Assembly (NCBI GenBank): GCA_945882615.1
Contig: CAMCWK010000004.1
Location: 1 to 64,000, forward strand
DNA: 64,000 bases
Direction of reading: 5' to 3'
Source of the DNA: Rhizobium sp. Q54
GTDB taxonomy: Bacteria > Pseudomonadota > Alphaproteobacteria > Micropepsales > Micropepsaceae
The position numbers and the translations under genes were made by a program. A model generated the notes under the pieces. It saw only the letters and a program-made list of their open reading frames with translations. It did not search any database and was not told where the DNA came from. How positions within the stretch are numbered: position 1 is the first letter of the stretch; each line of letters starts with the position of its first letter. Positions 53,682 to 64,000 of the stretch are shown here, one piece after another.

Positions 53682-54328
53682 CCCAGCTCGTATTGCCGCT
53701 GGAGACGCGCAGCGCCCAGGGCCGCAGCGATTTCATCGTCGCGCCCGGCAATGAGCGCGCCGTCGCCTTCATCGATTCCTTCAAAGAGTGGCCGGCGCCC
53801 GCCGCCGCGCTGGTCGGCCCGCCGGCCAGCGGCAAGTCGCATCTTGCCGCCGTATGGGCTGAGCGCGTCGGGGCAGGGGTGATCGAGGCCATGGCGCTGA
53901 ACGCCAATGTTCCGACCGGCCCGCTGGTGGTGGAGAATGTCGCGGCTGGCGTACCCGAAGCGCCGCTGTTTGCGCTTTTGGAACGCGGCACGCCGCTGCT
54001 GCTGACATCGCAGGTCTCGCCCGCCGCCTGGCCCGGCAAATTCCAGATGGCCATGCCCGATCTGGTGTCACGCAGCCGCGCCCTGCTGGCCTTTGATCTG
54101 TGGGCGCCGAACGATGCCCTGCTGATGGGCCTGGCGGTGAAGCTGTTCGCCGACCGCCAGCTCCAGGTGCCCGAAAGCGTGATCAGCCACATGATCGCCA
54201 CCCTGGAGCGGTCTCCGGGCGCCATCCGCGATTTCGTCGCCCGCGCCGATGCCGCCGCGCTCGCCACGAAAAAGCCGGTAAATCTTGGGCTTATCAAGGG
54301 GTTGCTGGCCGACCCGGCGGCCCGTTAA
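53678..54328 (+). CDS. hdaA: DnaA-related regulator HdaA
   Basis: HdaA works with the sliding clamp to inactivate DnaA-ATP and prevent re-initiation. The 216-residue protein begins with a clamp-binding motif (QLVLPLE), has a Walker A (GPPASGKSH) and the AAA+ DnaA-like core, and lacks the DNA-binding domain IV of DnaA. The start is GTG, coupled to the preceding gene. Its location before ppk is common in the class. Confidence 0.87.
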   Translation: MTQLVLPLETRSAQGRSDFIVAPGNERAVAFIDSFKEWPAPAAALVGPPASGKSHLAAVWAERVGAGVIEAMALNANVPTGPLVVENVAAGVPEAPLFALLERGTPLLLTSQVSPAAWPGKFQMAMPDLVSRSRALLAFDLWAPNDALLMGLAVKLFADRQLQVPESVISHMIATLERSPGAIRDFVARADAAALATKKPVNLGLIKGLLADPAAR

Positions 54329-54334
54329 CCCATT

Positions 54335-54352
54335 TTGTCATGACATCTTCAC
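54335..54352 (+). promoter_or_regulatory. Pho-box-like sequence upstream of ppk
   Basis: TTGTCAT (54335-54341) and TCTTCAC (54346-54352) lie 11 bases apart, the spacing of PhoB half-sites (consensus CTGTCAT, then CTGTCAC). The first half-site matches at 6 of 7 positions, the second at 4. It sits 24 bases before the ppk ATG. Control by phosphate limitation is inferred. Confidence 0.3.
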
Positions 54353-54375
54353 CGATTGGCGCGTAGGCTGGGCCC

Positions 54376-56619
54376 ATGTCCACCCGCCCGACCCCCAGCC
54401 TCGCCGTGGCCAACGAGGATTCCCCCAACGCGCCCGAGGTCTCGACCGGGGATGTGGTGGCGCTCAAGCATCATGAGACGCTGTCTTTCGATCCGGCCTC
54501 GCCCCAGCGCTTTCTCAACCGCGAACTGAGCTGGCTGGCTTTCAATCGCCGGGTGATCGAGGAGTCGCTGAACCGCCGCCATCCCTTGTTCGAGCGGTTG
54601 CGTTTTCTTTCCATCTCCGCCTCGAACCTGGACGAATTCTACATGGTGCGAGTGGCCGGCCTGATGGGCATGGTGCGCGAGGGTATCACCACGGCCAGCG
54701 CAGACGGCATGATGCCGGCCCAGCAGCTGGCCAAGGTGGATGAAACCGCCCGCGCACTGATCGCCGACCAGCAGCGCATCTGGGCCGAATTGCATGCCGA
54801 GATGCGGCGCGAAGGCATTGCGGTGGTGACAGCGGAGGAAATCGCGCCCCGCGACCGCGACTATCTCAAGACCCAGTTCGCCGAGCAGATTTTCCCGGTG
54901 CTGACGCCGCTGGCGATCGATCCGGCGCACCCGTTCCCCTTCATTCCCAATCTGGGCTTCACCATCGCCGTCCAGCTGACCAACAAGCGCGACGGCAAGG
55001 AATTCTCGGCGCTGATCCCGGTGCCCTCCCAGCTCAAGCGTTTCATGCGCCTGCCGGACAGCGAAAATCCCGTTTCGCCCCGCGACGTGCGCTTCATTCC
55101 GCTGGAGCATGTCATCGCCCTGTTCTTCGACCGGCTGTTTCCCGGCCATGGCGTTACGGGCTGGGGCATGTTCCGCCTGCTGCGCGACAGTGACGTGGAA
55201 ATAGAGGAAGAAGCCGAAGACCTGGTGCTGCTGTTTGAATCGCTGCTCAAGCGCCGCCGCCGCGGCAGCGTGATCCATATGAAGTGCAGCGCCTCCATGC
55301 CGGGACCGCTGCGCCATTTCATCGCCGAGCATCTGGGTCTGGACGATTCCGAAATTGTCACGGTCGAAAACCTGATGGGCCTGTCGGACCTGTCCAAGCT
55401 GATCCTCCCCGAGCGGCCCGATCTGCAGTTCAAGCCCTATATCGCCCGCTTCCCCGAGCGCATCCGCGACCATCATGGCGACGCTTTCGCCGCCATCCGC
55501 GAAAAGGACCTGATCGTCCACCATCCGTTCGAGAGCTTCGATACGGTGGTGCAGTTCCTACGCCAGGCCGCCGCCGATCCCGATGTGGTGGCGATCAAGC
55601 AGACGCTCTACCGCACCAGCCATGACAGCCCCATCGTCTCGGCCTTGATCGAAGCAGCCGAAGCCGGCAAGTCGGTCACCGCGCTGGTGGAGCTCAAGGC
55701 CCGCTTCGACGAGGCCGCCAACATCAAATGGGCGCGGGACCTGGAACGGGCCGGCGTGCAGGTGGTCTATGGCTTCATTGCCCTGAAGACCCACGCCAAG
55801 ATCAGCCTGGTGGTGCGCCGTGAGTCCGGCCTGCTTCGCACCTATTGCCACTTCGGCACCGGCAACTATCACCCCAACACGGCGCGCATCTATACCGACC
55901 TGTCATTGTTCAGCTGCGATCCCGCGCTGGGGCGCGATGCGGCGCAGCTGTTCAATTTCATCACCGGCTATGCCGAGCCGACGGGGCTGGAGAAGCTGTC
56001 CATGTCACCCTTCAGCCTGCGGGGGCGGCTGGTGGAAGCCATCCAGCAGGAAATCATGCATGCCCGCGCCGGCAGGCCAGCCGCAATCTGGGTCAAGCTG
56101 AACTCCCTGGTGGACCCGGCGATGATCGACGGCCTGTACCGCGCCAGCCAGGCCGGGGTGAAGATCGAGTTGATTGTGCGTGGCATTTGCTGCCTGCGGC
56201 CGGGCGTGCCCGGCCTGTCGGAAAATATCCGCGTCAAATCCATTGTCGGACGCTTCCTGGAGCATGGCCGCATCATCTGTTTCGGCAACGGTCATGGCCT
56301 GCCGCACAAGGATGCCAAGGTCTTCGTCTCCTCGGCCGACTGGATGCCGCGCAACCTCGACCGCCGGGTGGAGACGCTGGTTCCGATAGAAAACCCCACG
56401 GTCCATCAACAAGTCCTTGACCAGATCATGGTGGCGCAGCTGAAAGACCAGGCGCAAAGCTGGTATATGGAGGCCGACGGGCGCTATGTCCGTGATTCTC
56501 ATTCCGAGGACGCAAATGCTTTCTCCGCGCACACCTATTTCATGACCAATCCGTCGCTTTCGGGCCGCGGCCGCGCGCTCAAAATCCAGAGTTCGGACAC
56601 GCGCAAGCGCGGGAGTTAA
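54376..56619 (+). CDS. ppk: Polyphosphate kinase Ppk1
   Basis: Ppk1 polymerises the gamma-phosphate of ATP into polyphosphate. The 747-residue enzyme has the N domain ([19 protein letters not shown]), head domain, and two phospholipase-D-like C domains. The autophosphorylated histidine is in [19 protein letters not shown], and KQTLYRT and [11 protein letters not shown]-type motifs are present. The first about 45 residues are extra and low-complexity. It is followed 6 bases later by ppx. Confidence 0.95.
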   Translation: MSTRPTPSLAVANEDSPNAPEVSTGDVVALKHHETLSFDPASPQRFLNRELSWLAFNRRVIEESLNRRHPLFERLRFLSISASNLDEFYMVRVAGLMGMVREGITTASADGMMPAQQLAKVDETARALIADQQRIWAELHAEMRREGIAVVTAEEIAPRDRDYLKTQFAEQIFPVLTPLAIDPAHPFPFIPNLGFTIAVQLTNKRDGKEFSALIPVPSQLKRFMRLPDSENPVSPRDVRFIPLEHVIALFFDRLFPGHGVTGWGMFRLLRDSDVEIEEEAEDLVLLFESLLKRRRRGSVIHMKCSASMPGPLRHFIAEHLGLDDSEIVTVENLMGLSDLSKLILPERPDLQFKPYIARFPERIRDHHGDAFAAIREKDLIVHHPFESFDTVVQFLRQAAADPDVVAIKQTLYRTSHDSPIVSALIEAAEAGKSVTALVELKARFDEAANIKWARDLERAGVQVVYGFIALKTHAKISLVVRRESGLLRTYCHFGTGNYHPNTARIYTDLSLFSCDPALGRDAAQLFNFITGYAEPTGLEKLSMSPFSLRGRLVEAIQQEIMHARAGRPAAIWVKLNSLVDPAMIDGLYRASQAGVKIELIVRGICCLRPGVPGLSENIRVKSIVGRFLEHGRIICFGNGHGLPHKDAKVFVSSADWMPRNLDRRVETLVPIENPTVHQQVLDQIMVAQLKDQAQSWYMEADGRYVRDSHSEDANAFSAHTYFMTNPSLSGRGRALKIQSSDTRKRGS

Positions 56620-56625
56620 GCGCCG

Positions 56626-58137
56626 GTGTCGATGGTTTCTGATCCGAAAGCCGCGTCATTGTCCCGTGGCGCCGCCAAGGCGCGCGGTCCCGCCGCCATT
56701 GTCGATATCGGTTCCAACTCCGTGCGCCTGGTGGTGTACGAAACCGCCAGCCGCGTCGCCGCCACGCTCCAGAATGAAAAATCCATCTGCGCCATCGGGC
56801 GGGACATGGTCACCTCCGGGCGCCTGCATGCCGAAGGCTGCGTCGCGGCGCTGGCCGCCCTGGCGCGCTTTCGCGTCATCGCCGATGGCCTGAATGTGGA
56901 GAGCCGCGAGGCGGTGGCGACGGCGGCGGCCCGCGACGCCGTCAATGGCGCCGAGTTCATTGCCCGGGCGGAAAAAGCCTGGGGCGGACCGATCCGCATC
57001 CTGGCCGGCGAGGATGAAGCGCGTATCGCCGCCGAAGGCGTGGTCGCCGGCATTCCCGATGCCGACGGGCTGGCCGCCGATCTGGGCGGCGGCAGCCTCG
57101 ACATGGTGACGGTCAAGGGCGGCAAGACCGGCGCCGCCGTCACCCTGCCATTCGGCCCCTTGCGGCTGATGGACCAGTCCAAGGGCGATCCCGACAAGGC
57201 GCGCGATATCGTGGACAAGGGGCTGAAGAACATTCCCGGCCTGTCGGCGCCCGCGCTGTATGCGGTGGGCGGCGCCTGGCGCAGCTTCGCGCGGGTGGAC
57301 ATGGAAGAGCAGAATTATCCGCTCCATGTCCTGCAGCATTACATCATCCCGCGCGGCCGGGCCTTGCGTCTGTGCCGGCTGCTGGCGGGCCTGTCGAAAG
57401 ACAGCCTGCGCAAGATCAAGGTCGTGTCCAAGCGCCGCGCCGAAAGCCTGCCTTATGGCGCGGTGGTGCTGGAGCGGCTGCTGGAGCAAAGCGACATCAA
57501 GGATGTGGTGATCTCGGCCTATGGCCTGCGCGAAGGCTTGTTGTTCCGGGGGCTCAGCGCAGAGGAGCGCGCCAAGGATCCGCTGGTGGAATTCGCCCGC
57601 GCCACAAACCTGCGCACAGCGCGGGTGCCGGCGCATGCCGAAGAGATGATCCGCTGGACGGCGCCGCTGTTTGAAGGCGAGATGGGCGATCTGGCGCGGA
57701 TCCGTGAAGCATCGGCCTATTTCTCGGATGTGGGCTGGCGGCGTCATCCCGACGACCGCGCGCTGGGCGCCTTCAGCCAGGTTCTGACCGCGCCCTTTTC
57801 CGGCGCCAGTCACCGGGCCCGCGCCCTGATCGCGACATCGGTGTTTCACCGCTATTCGGGCGACGAGGATTTTCCGCAAGCCTTTGCCCTGGCGGGCCTC
57901 TTGGACAAGGATGATGAAAAGCGCGCGCTGGTGCTGGGCTTGGCTTGGCGCTTTGCCTTCTCGCTGTCGGCTTCGGCCTCCGGCGAACTGGCGCAGTACC
58001 GTCTGCGCATGACGCCGTCCAAGATCATCCTGGAAGTGCCGGCCCGGCGCGAAGCCATTGCCGGCGAGCCGGTGCAGAAGCGGCTGGGGGTTCTGGCCGA
58101 TGCGCTGGGCCGCAAAGGTGAAATTCTCGTAGGGTAA
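56626..58137 (+). CDS. ppx: Exopolyphosphatase / Ppx-GppA phosphatase
   Basis: Ppx removes terminal phosphates from polyphosphate; the related GppA acts on pppGpp, and the two cannot be told apart here. The 503-residue protein has the actin-like ATPase motifs AIVDIGSNSVRLVVYE, ADLGGGSLDMV and AVGGAWRSFARV, then an HD-like C-terminal domain (about 310-500). The start is GTG 56626; ATG 56632 is an alternative. Pairing with ppk favours polyphosphate turnover. Confidence 0.92.
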   Translation: MSMVSDPKAASLSRGAAKARGPAAIVDIGSNSVRLVVYETASRVAATLQNEKSICAIGRDMVTSGRLHAEGCVAALAALARFRVIADGLNVESREAVATAAARDAVNGAEFIARAEKAWGGPIRILAGEDEARIAAEGVVAGIPDADGLAADLGGGSLDMVTVKGGKTGAAVTLPFGPLRLMDQSKGDPDKARDIVDKGLKNIPGLSAPALYAVGGAWRSFARVDMEEQNYPLHVLQHYIIPRGRALRLCRLLAGLSKDSLRKIKVVSKRRAESLPYGAVVLERLLEQSDIKDVVISAYGLREGLLFRGLSAEERAKDPLVEFARATNLRTARVPAHAEEMIRWTAPLFEGEMGDLARIREASAYFSDVGWRRHPDDRALGAFSQVLTAPFSGASHRARALIATSVFHRYSGDEDFPQAFALAGLLDKDDEKRALVLGLAWRFAFSLSASASGELAQYRLRMTPSKIILEVPARREAIAGEPVQKRLGVLADALGRKGEILVG

Positions 58138-58285
58138 GTACCTGTTGCAGTTGCGAATAATAACCGCTTTGGGAACCCACCCTTGCGCCCCGGCCCGGGG
58201 AAGGCTTTAAAGGGGGAAGAGGCGGCGCCCTGGGCGGGAAGCGCAGCCAATTGTTCAGTCTTTCAAAGACTTAAGGAGTAGTCTC

Positions 58286-58483
58286 ATGGGTGCGTTCAGC
58301 TGGATCCATATCGCCATTCTGGCGGCGGTTGCCTTGGTGCTGTTCGGCGGTCGCGGCAAGATTTCCGACCTGATGGGTGATTTCGGCAAGGGCATCACGT
58401 CCTTCAAAAAGGGCCTGGCCGAGAAAGACGATCCCAAGGTGATCAACGCCGACGCCAAGGACAAGGACACGACCACGGTCTGA
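58286..58483 (+). CDS. tatA: Sec-independent translocase subunit TatA
   Basis: The 65-residue protein has a short N-terminal membrane helix ([16 protein letters not shown]), the conserved Phe-Gly hinge, an amphipathic helix ([18 protein letters not shown]) and a charged tail. TatA oligomers form the pore for folded proteins. The ribosome site AAGGAG (58273-58278) follows a short palindrome, AGTCTTTCAAAGACT (58257-58271). First gene of tatABC. Confidence 0.95.
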   Translation: MGAFSWIHIAILAAVALVLFGGRGKISDLMGDFGKGITSFKKGLAEKDDPKVINADAKDKDTTTV

Positions 58484-58573
58484 TCCGCGGAAAAACTCAT
58501 TCATTGCGCGATCCGGTTCATTCCCGCGTTTTCATAGGCCTGCGTTTTTCCGGATCGCGCGGGGGCGTCTTTC

Positions 58574-59038
58574 ATGTTTGAACTGTTCAGCCCGCAACAC
58601 ATTATCCTCCTGCTGATCGTGGCATTGGTGGTGGTGGGCCCCAAGGATTTGCCCAAGCTGCTACACATGGTGGGCAAGTGGGCGGGAAAGGCGCGCGCCA
58701 TGGCGAGCGAATTCCGCAAAAGCTTCGATGAAATGGCGCGCCAGACAGAACTGGACGAGCTGCGCAAGGAAATCGAGGAATTGAAGAAGAACAATCCGGT
58801 TTCCGACCTTCAGAACACCATGACAGACATGCAGAATGCGGTGAGCGATCCCGTCAACGCCGCGATGGAAGGCGCCAGCCAGATGCCGCCGGAAAGTTCG
58901 GCGGCGCTGGAAGGCGGTCCCGAGCCGCGCGCCGGTGAATTTGAAGTGACGGACTCTTCGGTCCCGCCGGCGCCCGCCGCGGAGCTTGAAGTGGCGGACA
59001 CTGCCGCCGCGCCGGCCGACCGCCCTGCCGCTTCGTGA
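58574..59038 (+). CDS. tatB: Sec-independent translocase subunit TatB
   Basis: TatB forms the signal-peptide receptor with TatC. The 154-residue protein has an N-terminal helix (FELFSPQHIILLLIVALVVVGPKDLPKLL, with the conserved Glu-Leu and Gly-Pro), a long amphipathic helix (to about residue 80), and an acidic Pro/Ala-rich tail. It is separated from tatA by 90 bases that hold a hairpin-prone repeat of CGCGATCCGG and CCGGATCGCG. Confidence 0.92.
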   Translation: MFELFSPQHIILLLIVALVVVGPKDLPKLLHMVGKWAGKARAMASEFRKSFDEMARQTELDELRKEIEELKKNNPVSDLQNTMTDMQNAVSDPVNAAMEGASQMPPESSAALEGGPEPRAGEFEVTDSSVPPAPAAELEVADTAAAPADRPAAS

Positions 59039-59048
59039 TGGACGTCTC

Positions 59049-59870
59049 GTGATCGCGCCCAGCCCCGAAGACGAAGCCGCCCTCGACGCCACCAAGGCGC
59101 CGCTGATGGAACATCTGCTGGAGCTGCGCAAGCGGCTGATCTGGGCCGTGATCTCGTTCGGCCTGTGCTTTGTCATCTGCTTCGCCTTCTCGACGCAGAT
59201 CTTCAACATCCTGACGGCCCCGCTGCACGACGCGCTGAGAGGCAGGTCCAACGATCACATGATTTACACGGCCCTGACCGAGGTGTTTTTCACCAAGGTC
59301 AAGATCGGCATGTTTGGCGGCATCTGCCTGGGCTTTCCCGCCATCGCCGCGCAATTGTGGATTTTCGTGGCGCCGGGCCTCTACAAGCACGAGAAGAACG
59401 CCTTCTGGCCCTTTTTGGTCGCCACGCCCTTCATGTTCGCGCTGGGGGCCTGCTTTGTCTATTTCATCATGCTGCCTTTCTCGATCATGTTCTTTGCCGG
59501 CTACCAGACGGCGACCACCGACAGCGCGATCGGCATCGAGCTGCAGGCCAAGGTCAGCGAATATCTGAGCTTGGTGATGACGCTGATTTTTGCCTTCGGC
59601 CTGACCTTCCAGCTGCCGGTGCTGTTGTCGCTTCTGGGCAAGGTAGGAATCGTCACCAGCGCTGGCCTGCGCGAGATGCGCCGCTATGCCATTGTCGGCC
59701 TGTTCGCGGTGGCGGCGATTTTCACCCCGCCCGACGCGATCTCCATGCTGGCATTGGCAGTGCCGCTGGTGCTGCTTTACGAGATTTCCATCTTCAGCGT
59801 GAAGATGATCGAGCGCACCCGGGCAAAGGAAGATGCTGCGCGCGCCGCCAAGGATCTCACGCCCGCCTAG
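59049..59870 (+). CDS. tatC: Sec-independent translocase subunit TatC
   Basis: The 273-residue protein has six membrane helices. It has the N-terminal signature MEHLLELRKRLIWAV with the conserved Glu, and the second loop segment FTPPDAISMLALAVPL. TatC recognises the twin-arginine signal peptide. GTG 59049 is the likely start, 10 bases after tatB. The C-terminal tail is Lys/Arg/Ala-rich. Confidence 0.94.
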   Translation: MIAPSPEDEAALDATKAPLMEHLLELRKRLIWAVISFGLCFVICFAFSTQIFNILTAPLHDALRGRSNDHMIYTALTEVFFTKVKIGMFGGICLGFPAIAAQLWIFVAPGLYKHEKNAFWPFLVATPFMFALGACFVYFIMLPFSIMFFAGYQTATTDSAIGIELQAKVSEYLSLVMTLIFAFGLTFQLPVLLSLLGKVGIVTSAGLREMRRYAIVGLFAVAAIFTPPDAISMLALAVPLVLLYEISIFSVKMIERTRAKEDAARAAKDLTPA

Positions 59871-59894
59871 CGGTCTTTTTGCCCCCTGGCGCTC

Positions 59895-59963
59895 GTACGC
59901 TGTTGCTACAAGCCGCTCGTCGCTCATGGGCTGTTAGCCCGTCCATAGCGGCAGCGTATGGAC
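59895..59963. repeat. Hairpin-rich intergenic repeat sharing a motif with 16354-16376
   Basis: Three short palindromes lie in the 144-base gap after tatC: GTACGCTGTTGCTAC (59895-59909, whose complement reads GTAGCAACAGCGTAC), GGGCT/AGCCC (59928-59940) and GTCCATA-GCGGCAGCG-TATGGAC (59941-59963). A fourth, TGGCC/GGCCA, is at 59976-59988. The third has the same 9-base loop as the hairpin at 16354-16376 but different stem bases. Confidence 0.7.
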
Positions 59964-60014
59964 GCTCCTCGCTCCTGGCCAGCGGCCAAAAATCCTCGCT
60001 AGGTGCTTTATTGC

Positions 60015-61076
60015 TTAGGCCGCCGCCGCGCTACGTCCGATGCGGATGCGGCTGGCGGGGAAGTTCAGGACAATGCGGGTGCCGCGCCCCGGCATGCTGG
60101 AGATGGCGAGCGTGCCGTCATGCAGTTCCAGCATCGCCTTGGCCAGCGGCAGGCCCAGCCCGGTGCCGTTGTGGGTGGCGGTCATCTTGTTCTCGACCTG
60201 TCCGAACGGCGTCATCGCCTGGACGATTTCGTCCTGCGTCATGCCGATGCCCGAATCCTGCACCGTCACCGCATAGCCGCCGCACTTCAGCGCCGCGCCG
60301 CTGACCCGCACGCTGCCGCCGATGGGGGTGAACTTGATGGCGTTCCCCAAAAGGTTGATCATGATCTGGCGGATCATGCGGTCCACCGCCACCAGCTGCA
60401 CATGGTCGGGCGGCATCTCGCCGATCACATGCACGCCATATTTCTCGCCCAGGTCGGACACCATGGCGAGCGAGCCTTCCAGCGAATGGCGCAGCGGGAA
60501 TTGCTCGGCATTTTCCACCGACATTTTCCCGGCCTCGATCTTCGACAGGTCCAGAATGTCGTTGATGATGCCCAGCAGGTAACGCCCGCTGGAATGGATG
60601 TCGCCGGCATAGCCCAGATAGCGCGGATTGTGCACCGGCCCCAGATGCTCGTCCTTCATCACTTCGGAAAAGCCCATGATGGCGTTGAGCGGCGTGCGCA
60701 GTTCATGGCTCATATTGGCCAGGAAGGCGGACTTGGCCTTGTTGGCCGCTTTGGCCTGGTCGGCCGTGATGGCGAGATGGCGGGACATCTCATCCAGCCG
60801 TGACCGGCTCTTCTGGAGCTGGGCGATGACGTCGCGCGCATAGAAGATGATCGGGGCCGCGATAACGGCAATGACCAGCGAGAGGTTGAAGAGGGAGAGG
60901 GGCTGGACGGGAAGCCCTTCGAGGGTGCGGACCAGGACGTTCAGCGGCAAGGCGGCGCAGATCGCCATGGCGGTCAGGGCGGCGGTCGAGCCGTAACGGC
61001 CCAGCCGCGACAGTTGGGCATCAAGCGCGTCCAGTGCGGCGCGTACCGAAATATGATGTCCTGCCTTCCGGCTCAC
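60015..61076 (-). CDS. Membrane-bound sensor histidine kinase
   Basis: The 353-residue kinase has two membrane helices (about residues 30-47 and 61-80) with almost no periplasmic loop, a coiled-coil linker, a HisKA domain with the phospho-His in ANMSHELRTPLNAI (about 124) and a HATPase domain with N, G1 and G2 boxes (NLLGNAIKF, DSGIGMT, GTGLGLPLAKAM). It resembles PleC/DivJ-type kinases in its kinase core. No response-regulator gene is adjacent, so the partner is unknown. The GTG at 61076 is the likely start. Confidence 0.88.
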   Translation of the reverse strand: MSRKAGHHISVRAALDALDAQLSRLGRYGSTAALTAMAICAALPLNVLVRTLEGLPVQPLSLFNLSLVIAVIAAPIIFYARDVIAQLQKSRSRLDEMSRHLAITADQAKAANKAKSAFLANMSHELRTPLNAIMGFSEVMKDEHLGPVHNPRYLGYAGDIHSSGRYLLGIINDILDLSKIEAGKMSVENAEQFPLRHSLEGSLAMVSDLGEKYGVHVIGEMPPDHVQLVAVDRMIRQIMINLLGNAIKFTPIGGSVRVSGAALKCGGYAVTVQDSGIGMTQDEIVQAMTPFGQVENKMTATHNGTGLGLPLAKAMLELHDGTLAISSMPGRGTRIVLNFPASRIRIGRSAAAA

Positions 61077-61241
61077 CCGGCGTCCCCCCAATATGAGGAA
61101 ATGTTACGCCCCCTCGGGTTGCAGCGTGGTTTCGCGGGCATCGGCAATTGTCCGCACTCGGTTAGGGAAGCATTAGGGAAATCGGGCCCGAAAACCGGGC
61201 ATTCCGGCCGCCTTTGACGGGTGCGGGAGGCCATGGCATGA

Positions 61242-62719
<1,478 letters not shown>

Positions 62720-62720
<1 letters not shown>

Positions 62721-63484
62721 TGCGCATTCTGGTCACCAATGACGACGGCATCCATTCGCCGGGCCTCACCGTCGCCGAAAATATCGCCCGCGCCATCTGC
62801 GATGACGTGTGGGTGGTGGCGCCCGAAAGTGAACAGTCCGGCGCGTCCCATTCCCTGACCCTCAGCGCGCCTTTGCGCATGCGCAAGATGGACGAGCGCC
62901 ATTATGCCGTCAGCGGCACCCCCACCGACTGCGTGATGATGGGCTGTCTGCATCTGCTCAAGGACAAGATGCCGGACCTGATCGTCTCCGGCGTCAACTG
63001 GGGCTCTAACATGGCCGATGACGTCACCTATTCGGGCACCATCGCCGGGGCGATGGAAGGCTGCGCTTTGGGAATCCCATCGATCGCGCTGTCGCAGGCC
63101 TATGACGAATCCTCGCGGCTGGAGATCGACTGGTCGGCGGGCGAGGCCCATGGCGCCGATGTGGTGCGCCGTCTTGTCGAAGCCGGCTGGCCCGCGGGCA
63201 CGCTGATGAATGTGAACTTTCCCGCCTGTCCCGCCGCCGAGGTCAAAGGCACCATGGTGGTGCCCCAGGGCAAATACGATCTGCAATCCACCGAGATCGA
63301 AGAGCGCCAGGACGCGCGCCAGCGCGCCTATTACTGGATCGGCCTGCGCCGCCGCCGCGCCACGCCGCCCGAAAACACCGATCTGGGCGCGGTCTATGCC
63401 GGCAAGATCGCGGTGACGCCGCTGCATCTCAACCTGACGGAAGTGTCGGTGCTGGAGACGCTGCGCGCGCGCCTGGGCAAGTAG
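62720..63484 (+). CDS. surE: 5'/3'-nucleotidase SurE
   Basis: SurE is a metal-dependent nucleoside monophosphatase linked to stationary-phase survival. The 254-residue protein has the N-terminal metal-binding RILVTNDDGIHSPGL, APESEQSGASHSLTL and SGVNWGSNMADDVTYSGTIAGAMEG. Length is typical. It shares one base with the serS stop (TGATG). The serS-surE-peptidase order is common in alphaproteobacteria, often with pcm, which is absent here. Confidence 0.95.
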
Positions 63485-63629
63485 GGAACCGTTAACTTTC
63501 GCCTGGCCCCTACCAGCCCATGTGGTTACCAAGCTCGTCGCACCTAGAGAAACGAAGGCCCGGGGTTAAATCCTTCTCAACTTTTCCGCGCCATGATCCG
63601 TTTCGAGACAGTGCAGAAGGCACCATCCG

Positions 63630-64000
63630 ATGGGTCATTTTCGCAAAATCATTCTTGTCGTGTTTGCCGCGCTCGCCGCGCCGCTGCTGGCGGGCTGCAT
63701 GCCCGACACGCCGAAAACCCATCTGACCTGGGACGTCAATACCCGCCTGGGCAAGCCGCGCGCGGTTGCCACCAAGAGCAACTCGGCCAAGACCTATGTC
63801 TATCAGGACAAATATGCGACGCCGACGCCGCGGCCCGCGCCCAACTATGTCACCAAGAACAACACGGCCTATACGCCCGTGACGGCCAAGCCGCTGGCCC
63901 CCGTCGGCGGCGCGCCCGCCTTCGCCTGGCCGGTCAGCGGCCGGGTGGTTTCCGATTTCGGCGCCACTTCCAGCGGCGGCAAGAATGACGGCATCAATAT
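63630..64000 (+). CDS. Lipoprotein M23-type peptidase / NlpD-like activator, 5' part
   Basis: The visible 123 residues open with a lipoprotein signal (KIILVVFAALAAPLLAGC, Cys at about 22), then a low-complexity Thr/Pro/Lys region, and the beginning of an M23 (LytM) domain: FAWPVSGRVVSDFG. The protein runs off the right edge, so metal ligands are not visible and activity cannot be judged. Proteins in this position after surE are NlpD/DipM-like and activate or act on peptidoglycan at division. No good ribosome site is visible before ATG 63630. Confidence 0.75.
   Translation, partial: MGHFRKIILVVFAALAAPLLAGCMPDTPKTHLTWDVNTRLGKPRAVATKSNSAKTYVYQDKYATPTPRPAPNYVTKNNTAYTPVTAKPLAPVGGAPAFAWPVSGRVVSDFGATSSGGKNDGIN

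Noticed and set aside
54337-54346. TGTCATGACA palindrome that could be an excised scar of the 80-bp element
   Set aside because: Ten bases are too short to link to the element, and the Pho-box reading explains it equally well.
58257-58271. AGTCTTTCAAAGACT palindrome before tatA as an operator
   Set aside because: Single short site next to the ribosome site; no second copy or known regulator to support it.

Overview
This is a GC-rich chromosomal segment from an alphaproteobacterium. The evidence is gene order and family type: radA-cvpA-purF, fabD-fabG-acpP-fabF-mltG-yicC-gmk, lptF-lptG-lptD-surA-pdxA-rsmA, pepA-holC-ABC-F-ndk, purM-purN divergent from a DUF2066/CDP-alcohol transferase/hdaA/ppk/ppx block, and tatABC-serS-surE-M23 peptidase are arrangements typical of that class. 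Genus cannot be read safely. Most of the window is core housekeeping DNA, with many 1-4 nt start/stop overlaps (ATGA, GTGA, TTGA, TGATG). I see no rRNA, tRNA, CRISPR array, prophage, plasmid origin or defence island.

Layout. 1-2.2 kb: one end of an IS3-family element that has cut an ECF sigma-factor gene, followed by its VOC and DoxX companions and a DUF72 gene. 2.3-5.6 kb: secreted beta-helix protein, glutathione S-transferase, GNAT acetyltransferase. 5.8-16.3 kb: dnaB, a family-25 glycosyltransferase, an unknown membrane-anchored protein, alr, a MlaE/MlaF ABC pair, a small unknown gene, radA, cvpA, purF and an SDR. 16.5-21 kb (minus): yfgM-like, bamB, der, and panB. 21.1-23.7 kb: arsR-type regulator, SRPBCC gene, broken SnoaL-like gene, CorC-type transporter. 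23.8-25.1 kb (minus): rpsF-rpsR-rplI with a structured leader. 25.5-29 kb: two tandem MFS transporters, a methyltransferase, a small membrane protein. 29-36 kb: fatty-acid synthesis, mltG, yicC, gmk, DUF4197. 36-44 kb (minus): outer-membrane biogenesis (lptFGD, surA) with pdxA and rsmA. 44-52 kb: pepA, holC, a TPR protein, ABC-F, ndk, SDR, purMN. 52-64 kb: DUF2066, CDP-alcohol transferase, hdaA, ppk, ppx, tatABC, a histidine kinase, serS, surE and the start of a lipoprotein M23 peptidase.

How the genes work together: envelope construction is the dominant theme (Lpt permease and LptD, BamB, SurA, Mla-type lipid transport, Alr and MltG for peptidoglycan, FabD/G/F and AcpP for acyl chains, Tat export). 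The rest is nucleotide synthesis (PurF, PurM, PurN, Gmk, Ndk), replication and repair (DnaB, HolC, HdaA, RadA) and polyphosphate turnover (Ppk, Ppx).

The most unusual items are: a seryl-tRNA synthetase with an approximately 47-residue extra segment inside a patch of low GC and foreign codon choice; intergenic elements that fold into cloverleaf or multi-hairpin forms and share a hairpin whose stem bases co-vary; the IS-truncated sigma factor; and a decayed SnoaL-like gene. I did not find a convincing wholly new multi-gene system.
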